From the NCBI RefSeq assembly GCF_000384155.1, contig NZ_KB913031.1, positions 248,001 through 312,000 of the forward strand: DNA of 64,000 nucleotides, in the 5' to 3' direction. Of the stretch, positions 7,176-16,301 are shown one piece after another. Source of the DNA: Methylophilus sp. 42 (GTDB lineage: Bacteria > Pseudomonadota > Gammaproteobacteria > Burkholderiales > Methylophilaceae). A program made the position numbers and the translations under genes. The number at the start of each line of letters is the position of its first letter. Position 1 is the first letter of the stretch. The notes under the pieces are model-generated. The model saw nothing but the letters and a program-made list of their open reading frames with translations. It did no database searches and was not told the origin of the DNA.

Positions 7176-8033
7176 GTGAACAAACATCTACCAACCATCC
7201 TTCTAGGGTTGCTTGCCGCAACCTTTATCGGAAATGTCAGTGCAGCGACGCTGACACATGAAAGCATTTCGATTGTGGGTAGCGGGGGGGCTGGCGGCAC
7301 GGGCTCAACGGCCAGCGACATGATATTTTCAAGTTACAGTGCTGTCGATGGCTGGGGATGGGCAGGTGGTGCCGGTGGCGTCCAGGGCAGCCTCTCTAAG
7401 ACCAATACCGGAGGCAATGCATTGGCAGCCAACGAAGCCTTCAGTTTTAATATCGGCTCGATTGTCGACTCTCTAAACACCACCTATGGGGCTGGCAACT
7501 GGAATGTCGCCAACGCCAGTCTCTCCTTTACATCCTCATACTCTGTTCAGAACAATTCACGCTTTGGCATTGGCTCTGGAACTTTCGATATTTACTGGGT
7601 GGGCAATGACGACTGGGCACAGTCCAAAGGCACGCCGACAGATCGCCAACTCAACCCAGTCTACGCCAGCAACGCTGCAGCGCTACAAAGTTGGGCAGGC
7701 AGTACCTCACTGCTGGGGTCGGAAACTTTTACCGTACCAGCCGGTGGCACCGGATACGTCAGCTTGAGCTATAACCTTGCATCAGACGCGTCGTTCTTCT
7801 CGGACATCCTCTCTGCATCAGCAAGCGGCAGCAACAAAGAGACTTCATTTTATCTGATGAGTACCGCCGACACTTTGGGGATGATTATTTTCACGGGTGG
7901 ACAAGGGCAAGCATTACCAACTTTAAGTTTTGACGTGGTTTCGGTGATTCCCGTGCCAGAACCAGAGAGCATAGCCATGCTCTTGGCAGGCCTAGGTCTC
8001 ATCGGCGCAACAGTTCGTCGCCGTAGAGTCTGA
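7176..8033 (+). CDS. PEP-CTERM sorted exported protein under Mo-box control
   Basis: 285 residues, no cysteine, with a signal peptide ending near VSA-AT (residue 23), a Gly/Ser-rich beta-type body, and a C-terminal sorting signal: VPEPES near residue 260, a hydrophobic helix, then RRRR before the end. Exosortase EpsH-type enzymes recognise this signal, remove it and release the protein to the surface or extracellular matrix; no exosortase gene is in the window. Start is GTG at 7176 with AGGAG at 7164-7168. The body resembles no enzyme I recognise; a surface-binding or matrix role is possible. The preceding perfect Mo-box suggests that it is made when molybdenum is short. Confidence 0.85.
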   Translation: MNKHLPTILLGLLAATFIGNVSAATLTHESISIVGSGGAGGTGSTASDMIFSSYSAVDGWGWAGGAGGVQGSLSKTNTGGNALAANEAFSFNIGSIVDSLNTTYGAGNWNVANASLSFTSSYSVQNNSRFGIGSGTFDIYWVGNDDWAQSKGTPTDRQLNPVYASNAAALQSWAGSTSLLGSETFTVPAGGTGYVSLSYNLASDASFFSDILSASASGSNKETSFYLMSTADTLGMIIFTGGQGQALPTLSFDVVSVIPVPEPESIAMLLAGLGLIGATVRRRRV

Positions 8034-8125
8034 CTTAATTTTCCGCACCTGCATGAGTGTTGTAGGTGCGGATTACCCGATTCTCTGTGGGACATCGCGC
8101 GCCCGGGGTCGACGTTGCTTCACAG

Positions 8126-8154
8126 CAGGCATGCAATCATGCCTGTTATTTTTT
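8126..8154 (+). terminator. Rho-independent terminator after the PEP-CTERM gene
   Basis: CAGGCATG and CATGCCTG pair around a CAAT loop, followed by TTATTTTTT. An additional hairpin without a T run (CCGCACCT/AGGTGCGG, about 8046-8074) lies between the stop codon and this site. Confidence 0.8.
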
Positions 8155-8226
8155 GTTGTGAAGTTGCCACGATGATTGTCCTCTCTTTATCCGTATTGTT
8201 TTTATAAGAAATACCCATCGATTTTC

Positions 8227-8361
8227 CTACAAATAATCGGTAGAGCCGCGTTCCTGGAAATCGGTAAAGTTGGCATCGACGGGTTGAGCGTTAGATTGAC
8301 CTCACGCGGCTTGCAGGTTTTTTAATTGATCAGCCATGGCATCAATTTTAAAAATTGCAGT
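8227..8361 (-). pseudogene. Possible decayed C-terminal gene fragment, origin uncertain
   Basis: In the otherwise gene-free stretch 8034-8402, one minus-strand frame reads AIFKIDAMADQLKNLQAA, a TGA (8302-8304), and then GQSNAQPVDANFTDFQERG ending in a TAG at 8227-8229. The first part resembles the last residues of some methyl-accepting chemotaxis proteins (hydrophobic-FK followed by a variable tail), and the continued coding-like composition after the TGA suggests a broken gene end. Evidence is weak; it could be chance. Confidence 0.25.
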
Positions 8362-8402
8362 TCAAAGCTACATTTTGGCACAGGGCAACTACAAGGAAGG
8401 CG

Positions 8403-9677
8403 TTAAGCAGAATAGCGTTTGAGACTGAATTCTTGAGCGCCAATGGCGGGGTTGTCATGGCTTATCAGGTCAGCAAGCACCTGCCCTGAGCCACAAGCCA
8501 TGGTCCAGCCCAAAGTGCCATGGCCGGTATTCAGCCATACATTAGGATAGCGGGAATCTGCCTGGCCAATAACGGGGGTGCCATCCGGTGTCATCGGGCG
8601 CAATCCAGTCCAGAACAACGCTTGTGATATATCGCCTGCATGTGGAAATAATCCATTTAAGACCATCTCCAGTGTTTGGCGTCGGCGTGGGTTTAGGGTG
8701 AGGTCAAAGCCAGCCAGTTCCGCCATGCCCCCTATGCGGATACGCTGATCAAAGCGGGTAATGGCTACTTTGTAGGTTTCATCCATCACTGTCGAGATCG
8801 GGGCAGCGTCAGCACGCATAATCGGTACGGTCAGGGAGTAGCCTTTGACCGGATACACGGGCAAATTCAAGCCCAATCCTTGCATCAGCTGACGTGAGTA
8901 ACTGCCTAGGGCGACCACATAATGATCTGCCATCAAAGTGTCGGTACCATGCGCATTTTTAACTTCTACACCAAGTAACTGGCCTTGTTGTGTGATCAGG
9001 CGCTCGATAGTGATGTCTTGCCTGAATTGCACGCCCAGTGTTTGTACTGCTAGCGCCAGCCGGGAGGTAAATAGCTGGCAATCGCCAGTTTCATCACCAG
9101 GCAAGTACAAGCCACCCAACAGCTGGTCTTGCACATGCACCAGTGCTGGTTCAATGCGCACGCAACCCTCCGGGTCCACATGCTGAAAGGGCACGCCCAT
9201 GTGGCTAAGTACGGCAATATCCTTGGTTTCAGCAGCGAGTTGTTTGGGTGTGCGGAAAACCTGCAGCGTACCGCGGCTGCGCTCTTCGTAGTGGATGCCG
9301 GTGTTGGTGCGTAGTGTGCGCAGGCAATCACGGCTATATTCGGCCAGACGCACCATGCGGGATTTGTTGAGATCGTAGCGATCACTTGAGCAGTTGCGTA
9401 AGAACTGTGTGATCCATTGCAATTGCCATACGCTGAAGTCTGGCCTGATGGAAAGCGGCGCATGGCGCTGAAACAACCATTTGAGCGCTTTGAGCGGCAC
9501 ATCCGGCCCGGCCCAGGGCGCTGCGTAGCCGGGTGAAATCTGGCCTGCATTGGCAAAACTGGTTTCCAGGCCGACCGCTGGCTGGCGATCGATAACGGTG
9601 ACCTCAAAGCCTTTTAATGCCAGGTAATAAGCACTTGTGACGCCAATAACACCAGAACCCAGCACCAACACACGCAT
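8403..9677 (-). CDS. dadA: D-amino acid dehydrogenase small subunit (DadA)
   Basis: A 424-residue FAD enzyme that oxidises D-amino acids to keto acids and ammonia and passes electrons to the respiratory chain from the inner face of the membrane. The N-terminus is the dinucleotide-binding motif [16 protein letters not shown] with the acidic residue after strand 2 (VIDR). The typical DadA segments [21 protein letters not shown] and GYSLTVP are present, and the C-terminus holds [14 protein letters not shown] and [16 protein letters not shown]. Length matches the family. No alanine racemase gene (dadX) adjoins it. An upstream region of about 110 bases separates it from gshB, which points the same way. 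Confidence 0.93.
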   Translation of the reverse strand: MRVLVLGSGVIGVTSAYYLALKGFEVTVIDRQPAVGLETSFANAGQISPGYAAPWAGPDVPLKALKWLFQRHAPLSIRPDFSVWQLQWITQFLRNCSSDRYDLNKSRMVRLAEYSRDCLRTLRTNTGIHYEERSRGTLQVFRTPKQLAAETKDIAVLSHMGVPFQHVDPEGCVRIEPALVHVQDQLLGGLYLPGDETGDCQLFTSRLALAVQTLGVQFRQDITIERLITQQGQLLGVEVKNAHGTDTLMADHYVVALGSYSRQLMQGLGLNLPVYPVKGYSLTVPIMRADAAPISTVMDETYKVAITRFDQRIRIGGMAELAGFDLTLNPRRRQTLEMVLNGLFPHAGDISQALFWTGLRPMTPDGTPVIGQADSRYPNVWLNTGHGTLGWTMACGSGQVLADLISHDNPAIGAQEFSLKRYSA

Positions 9678-9790
9678 GATGACACTCCTACGACTGCAAC
9701 GGACGATATCACTAATGACTTCAAATCACATGAGTCATATTAGCAAACTTGATAATTGAGTATGCAGATAGTTTGAGTTTTTTGAGCGAG

Positions 9791-10738
9791 CTAGGGCGTG
9801 AGCTTTTCCAGCGCCTGTATCATCACGATTGCCGGGTCGCATGGCAGCGCCCACGTTGCTGATTGTGCGGCAATCTCAACCATGCCGGTCGGGCTGGTGA
9901 CATTCACCTCGGTTAAATAATCGCCAATCACATCGAGGCCGACCAGAAACAGGCCATGTTGTTTGAGTATTTGACCAACTGTCACGGCGATTTCTCGGTC
10001 ACGGTCACTTAATGGTTGGGCGACGCCTTTGCCACCCGCGGCCAGGTTGCCGCGTGTTTCGCCGGTTTTGGGGATACGGGCCAAAGCATACGGTAACGGT
10101 TCGCCATTGATGACCAGAATGCGTTTGTCACCTTTGACAATTTCTGGAATGTAACGCTGCACCATGATGGTTTGCGTTTCAAATTGGGTCAGTGTTTCGA
10201 GGATGGCGTAGATATTCGGGTCATCTTTACGTAAACGGAAAATGCCACTGCCGCCCATGCCATCAAGAGGCTTGACGATGATGTCCTCATGTTCGGCCAA
10301 AAACGCCAGTATTTTCTCTTGTTTGCTGGTGACAATGAATGGTGGCGCAAATTGCGGAAAGCGCGCGACGGACAATTTCTCATTCCAGCCACGGATAGAT
10401 GCAGGGTCGTTAATGATGCGCGCGCCCTGTTGTTGCGCTAGCTCCAGCAAATAGGTGCTGTAGAGGTATTCGTTATCGAACGGCGGGTCTTTGCGCATCA
10501 GCACGGCATCAAAACTGCTTGGTGTCTGTGTGGTTTTCTCGCCCACGGTCCAGCTGCTGTCATTCAATGCAAATGGCTGGACATCGACCAGCGCCACTTC
10601 GCGCTGCAAGTGCCAGTCGTGTTGCTCGCACACCCATAACTGGTGTCCGCGCGCTTGCGCAGCACGCATGATGGCGAGGCTGGTGTCTTTATACGCTTTA
10701 AGGGTATGCAGCGGGTCGAGAATAAACAGCAATTTCAT
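9791..10738 (-). CDS. gshB: Glutathione synthetase
   Basis: An ATP-grasp enzyme that adds glycine to gamma-glutamylcysteine, the second step of glutathione synthesis. 315 residues from MKLLFILDPLHTLKAYKDTS, which matches the family N-terminus (MxxLxxxxDPxxxxxxxKDxS). ATP-grasp motifs include VKPLDGMGGSGIFR, IMVQRYIPEIVKGDKRILVING and FVGLDVIGDYLTEVNVTSP-like text near the end (LFLVGLDVIGD, TEVNVTSPTG). Two ATGs lie together at 10741 and 10738; AGAGG is 6 bases before the second, which also gives the family-like start. It directly follows gshA with no gap beyond the start region, so the two form a gshAB operon. Confidence 0.95.
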   Translation of the reverse strand: MKLLFILDPLHTLKAYKDTSLAIMRAAQARGHQLWVCEQHDWHLQREVALVDVQPFALNDSSWTVGEKTTQTPSSFDAVLMRKDPPFDNEYLYSTYLLELAQQQGARIINDPASIRGWNEKLSVARFPQFAPPFIVTSKQEKILAFLAEHEDIIVKPLDGMGGSGIFRLRKDDPNIYAILETLTQFETQTIMVQRYIPEIVKGDKRILVINGEPLPYALARIPKTGETRGNLAAGGKGVAQPLSDRDREIAVTVGQILKQHGLFLVGLDVIGDYLTEVNVTSPTGMVEIAAQSATWALPCDPAIVMIQALEKLTP

Positions 10739-10756
10739 CATGCGCCTCTGGCTCAA

Positions 10757-12067
10757 TTATGCATTCAGTGGATCATTGTCCTGTAACTCCATGCCGGCTG
10801 CCAGCAAGGCCAGGCGAGCCACCACGCCATAAGCGTAGAAGCGGTTAGGCGGCGCATCAGGGGCGCCCGCACAGTCGGGCAGGGTACAGGGCTTTTCAAA
10901 CGCCAGTGGCACGAAATGCATGCCAGGAGCATTGAGGTTTTCATCAATGCCGCGACCGGTATGCACGCGGTAAAAACCACCAACCACGAAGTGATCCATC
11001 ATGTACACGACCGGTTCAGCCACTGCATCGTTGATATTCTCAAAGGTATACACACCCTCCTGGATCATGACTTCAGACACTTGCATGCCTTCTTTGATCA
11101 CCGACATTTTGTTGCGTGCTTTACGGTTAAGGTCGCGTACTTCATCTGCTGACTTCACACTCATGATGCCCATGCCATAAGTGCCGGCATCGGCTTTGAC
11201 GATGGCAAACGGTTGTTGGGTGATGCCGTATTCATCGTACTTGGCTTGAATTTTTTTCAAGATGGCATCGACTTTGTCTGCCAGCAAGTCCTCACCGACG
11301 CGGGCATGGAAATCAATACCGCTGGCGGTGTCAAAATAGGGGTTCAGCAACCAGGGGTCGATTTGCAGTAATTGCGAAAACTCCTCGACCACTTTGTCAT
11401 AGGCGGCGAAGTGCTGTGATTTGCGGCGGATAAACCAGCCAGCATGCAAAGGTGGAATCAGGTTTTGCTCCAAGCCTTGTAACATGTCAGGCACACCGCC
11501 GGATAAATCATTATTGAGCAGGATGGCACAGCTATCAAAGGCTGGATAATCGACACCCTCAAACGAAGCCGCTTTTAATTGCAGGCGGTTTTTCACGCGC
11601 ACCAGCGGCTCCAGGATCAAGGGCAGGCCATCATGGGTTTCCAGTCGGGTGATTTCAGTGATGTCTGGTGACAGGCTACCAACGCGCACTTCCATGCCTG
11701 CGGCTTTGAGAATATTGCATAATTCCACCACATTGCGCAGGTAGTAAGTGTTGCGAGTATGGTTTTCCGGAATCAGCAATAAACGGCGCGCGTCAGGACA
11801 GATTTTTTCGACGGCGACTTGTGCCGCTTGCACAGACAGGCTTAGGAATTCAGGATTAAGGTTGTTGAAACCGCCTGGGAACAAATTGGTATCTACCGGC
11901 GCGATTTTAAAACCGGCATTACGCAGGTCCACACTGGCATAAAACGGCGCGGGGATTTCCTGCCATTTCGTGCGAAACCAGTGTTCGATGTCCGGCATCG
12001 CCTGCAACACGCGTTTTTCCAGCGTGTACAGTGGTCCGCTCAAAGCCGTTGTTAAGTGTGGAACCAT
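10757..12067 (-). CDS. gshA: Glutamate-cysteine ligase, proteobacterial 'ferrooxidans-type' family
   Basis: First enzyme of glutathione synthesis, joining glutamate and cysteine with ATP. At 436 residues it has no resemblance to E. coli GshA; segments such as VDLRNAGFKIAPVDTNLFPGGFNNL, KADAGTYGMGIMSVKSADEV and GGFYRVHTGRGIDENLNAPG match the separate family found in beta- and acidophilic gammaproteobacteria (TIGR02049 type). AGGAG precedes the ATG at 12067. It is the first gene of the gshAB operon. Glutathione supports formaldehyde and peroxide detoxification in many methylotrophs, but no formaldehyde gene lies in this window. Confidence 0.93.
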   Translation of the reverse strand: MVPHLTTALSGPLYTLEKRVLQAMPDIEHWFRTKWQEIPAPFYASVDLRNAGFKIAPVDTNLFPGGFNNLNPEFLSLSVQAAQVAVEKICPDARRLLLIPENHTRNTYYLRNVVELCNILKAAGMEVRVGSLSPDITEITRLETHDGLPLILEPLVRVKNRLQLKAASFEGVDYPAFDSCAILLNNDLSGGVPDMLQGLEQNLIPPLHAGWFIRRKSQHFAAYDKVVEEFSQLLQIDPWLLNPYFDTASGIDFHARVGEDLLADKVDAILKKIQAKYDEYGITQQPFAIVKADAGTYGMGIMSVKSADEVRDLNRKARNKMSVIKEGMQVSEVMIQEGVYTFENINDAVAEPVVYMMDHFVVGGFYRVHTGRGIDENLNAPGMHFVPLAFEKPCTLPDCAGAPDAPPNRFYAYGVVARLALLAAGMELQDNDPLNA

Positions 12068-12113
12068 GGTTGCTCCTGTGCTTGTTATTGTTGGCCGGGG
12101 ATACCGGCACTGC

Positions 12114-13109
12114 TTATGATGAGGGTTGTTCGATCACGGCATGCGCTTGCTGGTCTGCATGGTAACTGCTGCGCACCATAGGGCCGCTAGCGGCATTGTC
12201 AAAGCCCATGGCGTCTGCATGTTGCTTAAACCAGTCAAAGGTTTGTGGCGTGACATAGCGCAATACCGGCAAGTGGTGCACGCTGGGCTGTAAATATTGA
12301 CCTAATGTCAGCATGCTGACACCATGCGCGCGCAAGTCCCGCATCACCTCCAGAATTTCTTCATCAGTTTCACCCAGGCCCAGCATCAGGCCGGATTTGG
12401 TCGGCACATGCGGATACATCTGGCTAAATTGCTTGAGCAAGTCGAGGGAGTGCTGGTAATCAGAGCCCGGGCGTGCCTGCTTGTAGAGGCGTGGCACGGT
12501 TTCCAGGTTATGGTTCATGACGTCCGGCGGCGCCTCGCGCAGGATTTTGAGTGAAACATCCAGGCGGCCACGAAAATCCGGTACCAGGATTTCTATTTTA
12601 ATCTGCGGGGATTGGGCGCGAATGGCGCGGATGCAATCGACAAAATGCTGTGCGCCGCCGTCAGGCAAGTCATCACGGTCGACCGAGGTGACCACGACGT
12701 AACGCAGCTTCATTTGCGCGATGGTACGCGCCAGGTTTTCTGGTTCATTGGCATCAGGTGGCAACGGTTTGCCGTGGGCGACGTCGCAGAACGGGCAGCG
12801 GCGGGTACAAATATCGCCCAGAATCATAAAGGTGGCGGTGCCGCCGCTAAAGCATTCACCAATATTGGGGCAACTGGCTTCTTCGCACACCGTATGCAGG
12901 TTGTTATCGCGCAATACCTGTTTGATTTCCTGGAAGCGGGCCGAATCCGGCACTTTCATGCGTATCCATTCCGGTTTGCGCAGCATGGGTTGCGGCACGA
13001 TTTTAATCGGAATACGCGAAGTCTTGGCTGCGTCGATTTCTTTGACACCTGCCACCTTTTTGGCCGGGCGCGCGTCGATTGGATGTTCTTGGGTGGAATT
13101 ATCTGACAT
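12114..13109 (-). CDS. lipA: Lipoyl synthase
   Basis: A radical SAM enzyme that inserts two sulfurs into octanoyl groups on the E2 and H proteins. 331 residues with the auxiliary cluster cysteines C75, C80 and C86 ([12 protein letters not shown]) and the radical SAM triad C101, C105 and C108 (CTRRCPFC). The C-terminal RSSYHADQ segment supplies the conserved RSSY serine that ligates the auxiliary cluster. The N-terminal extension of about 40 residues is common in betaproteobacterial LipA. Its ATG lies inside the end of lipB (11-base overlap), so the pair is translationally coupled and acts in sequence. Confidence 0.97.
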   Translation of the reverse strand: MSDNSTQEHPIDARPAKKVAGVKEIDAAKTSRIPIKIVPQPMLRKPEWIRMKVPDSARFQEIKQVLRDNNLHTVCEEASCPNIGECFSGGTATFMILGDICTRRCPFCDVAHGKPLPPDANEPENLARTIAQMKLRYVVVTSVDRDDLPDGGAQHFVDCIRAIRAQSPQIKIEILVPDFRGRLDVSLKILREAPPDVMNHNLETVPRLYKQARPGSDYQHSLDLLKQFSQMYPHVPTKSGLMLGLGETDEEILEVMRDLRAHGVSMLTLGQYLQPSVHHLPVLRYVTPQTFDWFKQHADAMGFDNAASGPMVRSSYHADQQAHAVIEQPSS

Positions 13110-13713
13110 GCGTCAGTTTCTCTTTCAATCGTTGGGTTAAATCCGCTGCAATGTCAGTCATCGTCAGCGCGATATTTAAATCCCGGGTTTGCGTCATCTG
13201 CATGCCAGCATAACCGCAAGGGTCAATGTCGGCAAACGGTTGTAGATCCATCTCAATATTCAAACTCAGGCCATGATAGCAGCACTGGTTTTTCAGCCGT
13301 AATCCGAGTGAGGCAATTTTTTTGCCATCCACATAGACGCCGGGTGCATCGGCACGCGCTTCGGCGGCAACGCCGTGTGCGGCCAGAAATTCTATCAGGC
13401 TGTTTTCCAAGATGGAGACGAGTTGCCGCACATTCAAGTGGCTGCGCGCCAGATCAACCAGGCAATAAATGATTAACTGCCCGGGGCCGTGATAAGTGAT
13501 TTTGCCGCCACGGTCTACATTAACCACCGGGATGTCGTTTTGCGGCAGGCGCACGCCACGGCGGTTAAGGCCCAGCGTATAGACCGGCGGATGTTCGGTG
13601 ACCCACAGCTGGTCTGGCGTGTCTTGGTTGCGCCCGGCGGTAAATGCCTGCATGTCAGCCAGCGTGGCTGCATAATCGGTCAAGCCCAGCTGGCGGATTT
13701 GCAGAGCAGGCAT
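13099..13713 (-). CDS. lipB: Octanoyl-[acyl carrier protein]-protein N-octanoyltransferase
   Basis: Moves octanoate from ACP to lipoyl domains, the step before LipA. 204 residues from [10 protein letters not shown]; the reading frame stays open further upstream but that part overlaps the preceding ybeD-like gene and is not LipB-like. The active-site residues are C166 (DPCGYAG) and K132 (KKIASLG), and H75 lies in [12 protein letters not shown], the family signature. The gene begins 15 bases after the upstream small protein gene ends, and overlaps lipA. The Shine-Dalgarno sequence is weak, in keeping with coupling. Confidence 0.95.
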   Translation of the reverse strand: MPALQIRQLGLTDYAATLADMQAFTAGRNQDTPDQLWVTEHPPVYTLGLNRRGVRLPQNDIPVVNVDRGGKITYHGPGQLIIYCLVDLARSHLNVRQLVSILENSLIEFLAAHGVAAEARADAPGVYVDGKKIASLGLRLKNQCCYHGLSLNIEMDLQPFADIDPCGYAGMQMTQTRDLNIALTMTDIAADLTQRLKEKLTHVR

Positions 13714-13727
13714 GGAGGCAAAGCAGG

Positions 13728-14024
13728 TTACAACACAACCTTGACCATCGGGTGCGAGGTCAGGCTGCGATAGATATCGTCCAGTTGCGGTTTGGAGGTG
13801 ACATACACCAGGCAGGTCAGGCTCAGGTATTTGCCGTTGCTGCTGCCGCGCATCTCTATCAGGTGCGTGTCGAATTCTGGCCAATGGCCTTGAATCACGC
13901 GCGTGACTTCGAGTGTGAAGTCGTCATGTGTTTCGCCCATGACCTTGATCGGGAAGTTGGTGGGAAACTCAATCAGGGTTTCTTCCGCCGCAGGCGTTTG
14001 TTCTTGCTGGGTCATGGGGTTCAC
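13728..14024 (-). CDS. ybeD: YbeD/DUF493 family small protein
   Basis: A 98-residue cytosolic protein with the family pattern [15 protein letters not shown] near the N-terminus, a central [16 protein letters not shown] strand and an end MVKVVL that matches the YbeD terminus (VRMVL). YbeD has an ACT-like fold with no established biochemical role; it is regularly found between dacA and lipB, exactly as here. The N-terminal 15 residues (Gln, Glu and Ala rich) are an extension. Its function is not known; conserved linkage to lipoate genes may be regulatory. Confidence 0.88.
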   Translation of the reverse strand: MNPMTQQEQTPAAEETLIEFPTNFPIKVMGETHDDFTLEVTRVIQGHWPEFDTHLIEMRGSSNGKYLSLTCLVYVTSKPQLDDIYRSLTSHPMVKVVL

Positions 14025-14062
14025 CTACCTTTGTGCTTGTTCCGCTTTATGACGACAAGGGT

Positions 14063-15211
14063 TTACTGCAAATACAGGCGGACCTGGTCGATCATGCGTG
14101 AGAAGATATTGCTGGCCTCAACGGCATGTACGGTCACCAGCGGCACACTATGTACCACTTTGCCGCCCAGGCTAAAATCTACTGCACCCACGGTTTGATG
14201 CGCTTTTAATGGCGCTTCCAGTGGTTTTGCAATGCGCAGATTCGCCTTCATATTGGCATACTCACCTTGCGGTAATGTTAAATAGACTGGTTTGGCGACC
14301 GTTAAGTCGACTTCGCTTTCGGTGCCTTTCCATACTTTTTGACGCGTAATGGCTTTGTCTGCTGCGTAAATCAGCTTGGACTCATAAAACTGGAAACCAA
14401 AATTCAGCAGTTTCTGGCTTTCGGCCGCGCGTACATTATCTGAAGTGGTGCCGAGGACCACAGAAATCAAGCGGAAGTCACTACGTTTGGCTGAAGAAAT
14501 CAGGCAATAACCTGCAGATTCCGTGTGGCCGGTCTTCATGCCATCCACGCTGGGGTCGAGAAACAGCAAGCGGTTGCGGTTAGGCTGCGTGATGTTGTTA
14601 TAGGTATAAGACTTTTGTGAATACAGGCGCGCATAGTCTTGTGGATAGTCACGAATCAGGGCATTGGCCAAGATCGACAAGTCACGCGCAGTGGTGGTGT
14701 GCGTAGGGTCTGGCAAGCCTGTGGCATTCACAAAATGGCTGTTTTTCATGCCTAGGGCCGCCGCTTTTTTGTTCATTAATGATGCAAATAACTCTTCGCT
14801 ACCTGCAATGCCTTCTGCCAGGGTAATGGCAGCATCATTGCCAGACTGGATAATCAGGCCATGTAACAGCTCATCCACCGTGACCGTCATGGTGGTATCG
14901 ATAAACATTTTAGAGCCTTCGACTTTCCAGGCTTTTTGGCTGACCGGCAAGGTTTGTGTCAGTGCCAGGCGTTTTTGCTTTACCGCTTCAAACGTCAGGT
15001 AAGCCGTCATCACTTTGGTCAGTGACGCAGGCTCAACCGGCATATCCGGGTTGCTCGCTGCCAGCAGGCTGCCGGTATTGGCATCGCGCAGCACGAAGGC
15101 TTTGGCTGCCAATGTCGGTGTTGGCACATTGCCAGTGATGGCTTCGGCCGCCACGGTCATTAAAGGAATGGAAAGTAGAAAAGCAATACAGGAACGCCAC
15201 ATGGTCATCAT
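14063..15211 (-). CDS. dacA: D-alanyl-D-alanine carboxypeptidase (PBP5/6 family)
   Basis: A periplasmic, membrane-anchored penicillin-binding protein that removes the terminal D-Ala from peptidoglycan stem peptides. 382 residues: signal peptide to about residue 24, catalytic S63 and K66 in SLTK, the SGN motif (SGNDAAITLAE, about residue 120) and the KTG motif (MKTGHTESAGYCL). The C-terminal beta domain ends in an amphipathic helix, SRMIDQVRLYL, which holds the enzyme on the outer face of the inner membrane. It follows rlpA by about 50 bases and is the last wall enzyme of the cluster. Confidence 0.95.
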   Translation of the reverse strand: MMTMWRSCIAFLLSIPLMTVAAEAITGNVPTPTLAAKAFVLRDANTGSLLAASNPDMPVEPASLTKVMTAYLTFEAVKQKRLALTQTLPVSQKAWKVEGSKMFIDTTMTVTVDELLHGLIIQSGNDAAITLAEGIAGSEELFASLMNKKAAALGMKNSHFVNATGLPDPTHTTTARDLSILANALIRDYPQDYARLYSQKSYTYNNITQPNRNRLLFLDPSVDGMKTGHTESAGYCLISSAKRSDFRLISVVLGTTSDNVRAAESQKLLNFGFQFYESKLIYAADKAITRQKVWKGTESEVDLTVAKPVYLTLPQGEYANMKANLRIAKPLEAPLKAHQTVGAVDFSLGGKVVHSVPLVTVHAVEASNIFSRMIDQVRLYLQ

Positions 15212-15260
15212 TTATACGAGAATAAAAATTAATGAGAAGAAAACTGCTAACGGAAAAAGA

Positions 15261-16274
15261 CTACCGCGAAAATATCAGTGCAGGTAACTGCAATTTGTCA
15301 CGCATCTGGCTGGCGGCTTGCGCTGCTAATGCGTGATCCGGATAAGGCCCCAGCACAATCTGGAACGTTTTTCCATTATACACTTTGTTGAGTAGGGATT
15401 GTGTTTCTGGCAGGGTGGTGAAAATGCGCTGGTGCAGGCGGTCCGCATTTTCTTCCTGGCCAAATGCGCCCACTTGTACATAAATGCCACCGGCTTCCAG
15501 TGTCGTCAGTGCGTTGGCGGATGCCACGGCTGGTGTGGGGATTGCCTGGGGCGGTGTATTGCTGGCAGCAGGTGGTGCCGAGGGTTGTTGCGACGGCGCT
15601 TGCTGGGTCGGGTCTATCAGTGACACCTCAACTTGTGCCGAGCCATGGCGAATAATATCCAGTTGTTTGGCCGCGGCGTAAGAGAGGTCTATGATGCGGT
15701 CACGGCCAAACGGGCCGCGGTCATTAACGCGTGCCATGATGGTTTTGCCATTGCTGAGGTTGGTGATGCGTACATAGCTGGGGATAGGCAATGTTCTATG
15801 CGCAGCGGTTAATTTGAACATGTCATAGGGTTCACCACTGGCAGTGCGGCGGCCATGGAATTTTTTGCCATACCACGAAGCATGTCCGGTTTGTGTGAAC
15901 GGTGTATTGATTTCAGACATCGGCGTCATGGTTTCACCATTGACGATATAGGGTTTGGTGGTGCCTTTGACAATCGGTTCCAGCTTGGGCGTGACTGTGG
16001 TTTCGAGCGGGATGTTCGGGTCTATGCCGTCAGTCGGATTGCCGCTAGTCTCTGGTTTGGGGTCGATGTTAATGACTTTGGGGCCACCAATGACTGAGCC
16101 ATTCGTTGCGGTGTTGTTGGTAGCGGGGGTAGGTGTCGAGCTGGCAGCGCCGCTGGTGGCGGGCCTGGTCGGTGGTGCCGCCGGTGCCGTTTGCCGGGGA
16201 GGCATGCTGCTGCTACAAGCTGCCAGCCAGATGGCTAGCGTGACGATGCATAACCGTTGCAAGTAAAAAAACAT
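15261..16274 (-). CDS. rlpA: RlpA septal-ring lipoprotein with SPOR domain
   Basis: A 337-residue lipoprotein with lipobox LAAC (Cys near residue 20). A long Pro/Ala/Thr-rich linker leads to a double-psi beta-barrel domain at about 130-215 (GHASWYGKKFHGRRTASGE, RVNDRGPF, IIDLSYAAA) and a C-terminal SPOR domain at about 262-337 (YVQVGAFGQEENA). RlpA cleaves glycan strands lacking stem peptides, and SPOR binds such strands at the septum. The catalytic Glu and Asp of the DPBB fold appear as the E of SGEPYD and D of VNDRGPF. It lies between rodA and dacA in the elongation cluster. Confidence 0.94.
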   Translation of the reverse strand: MFFYLQRLCIVTLAIWLAACSSSMPPRQTAPAAPPTRPATSGAASSTPTPATNNTATNGSVIGGPKVINIDPKPETSGNPTDGIDPNIPLETTVTPKLEPIVKGTTKPYIVNGETMTPMSEINTPFTQTGHASWYGKKFHGRRTASGEPYDMFKLTAAHRTLPIPSYVRITNLSNGKTIMARVNDRGPFGRDRIIDLSYAAAKQLDIIRHGSAQVEVSLIDPTQQAPSQQPSAPPAASNTPPQAIPTPAVASANALTTLEAGGIYVQVGAFGQEENADRLHQRIFTTLPETQSLLNKVYNGKTFQIVLGPYPDHALAAQAASQMRDKLQLPALIFSR

Positions 16275-16301
16275 CCTGTTCCTTAATCGGTGTTTACGCG
16301 C

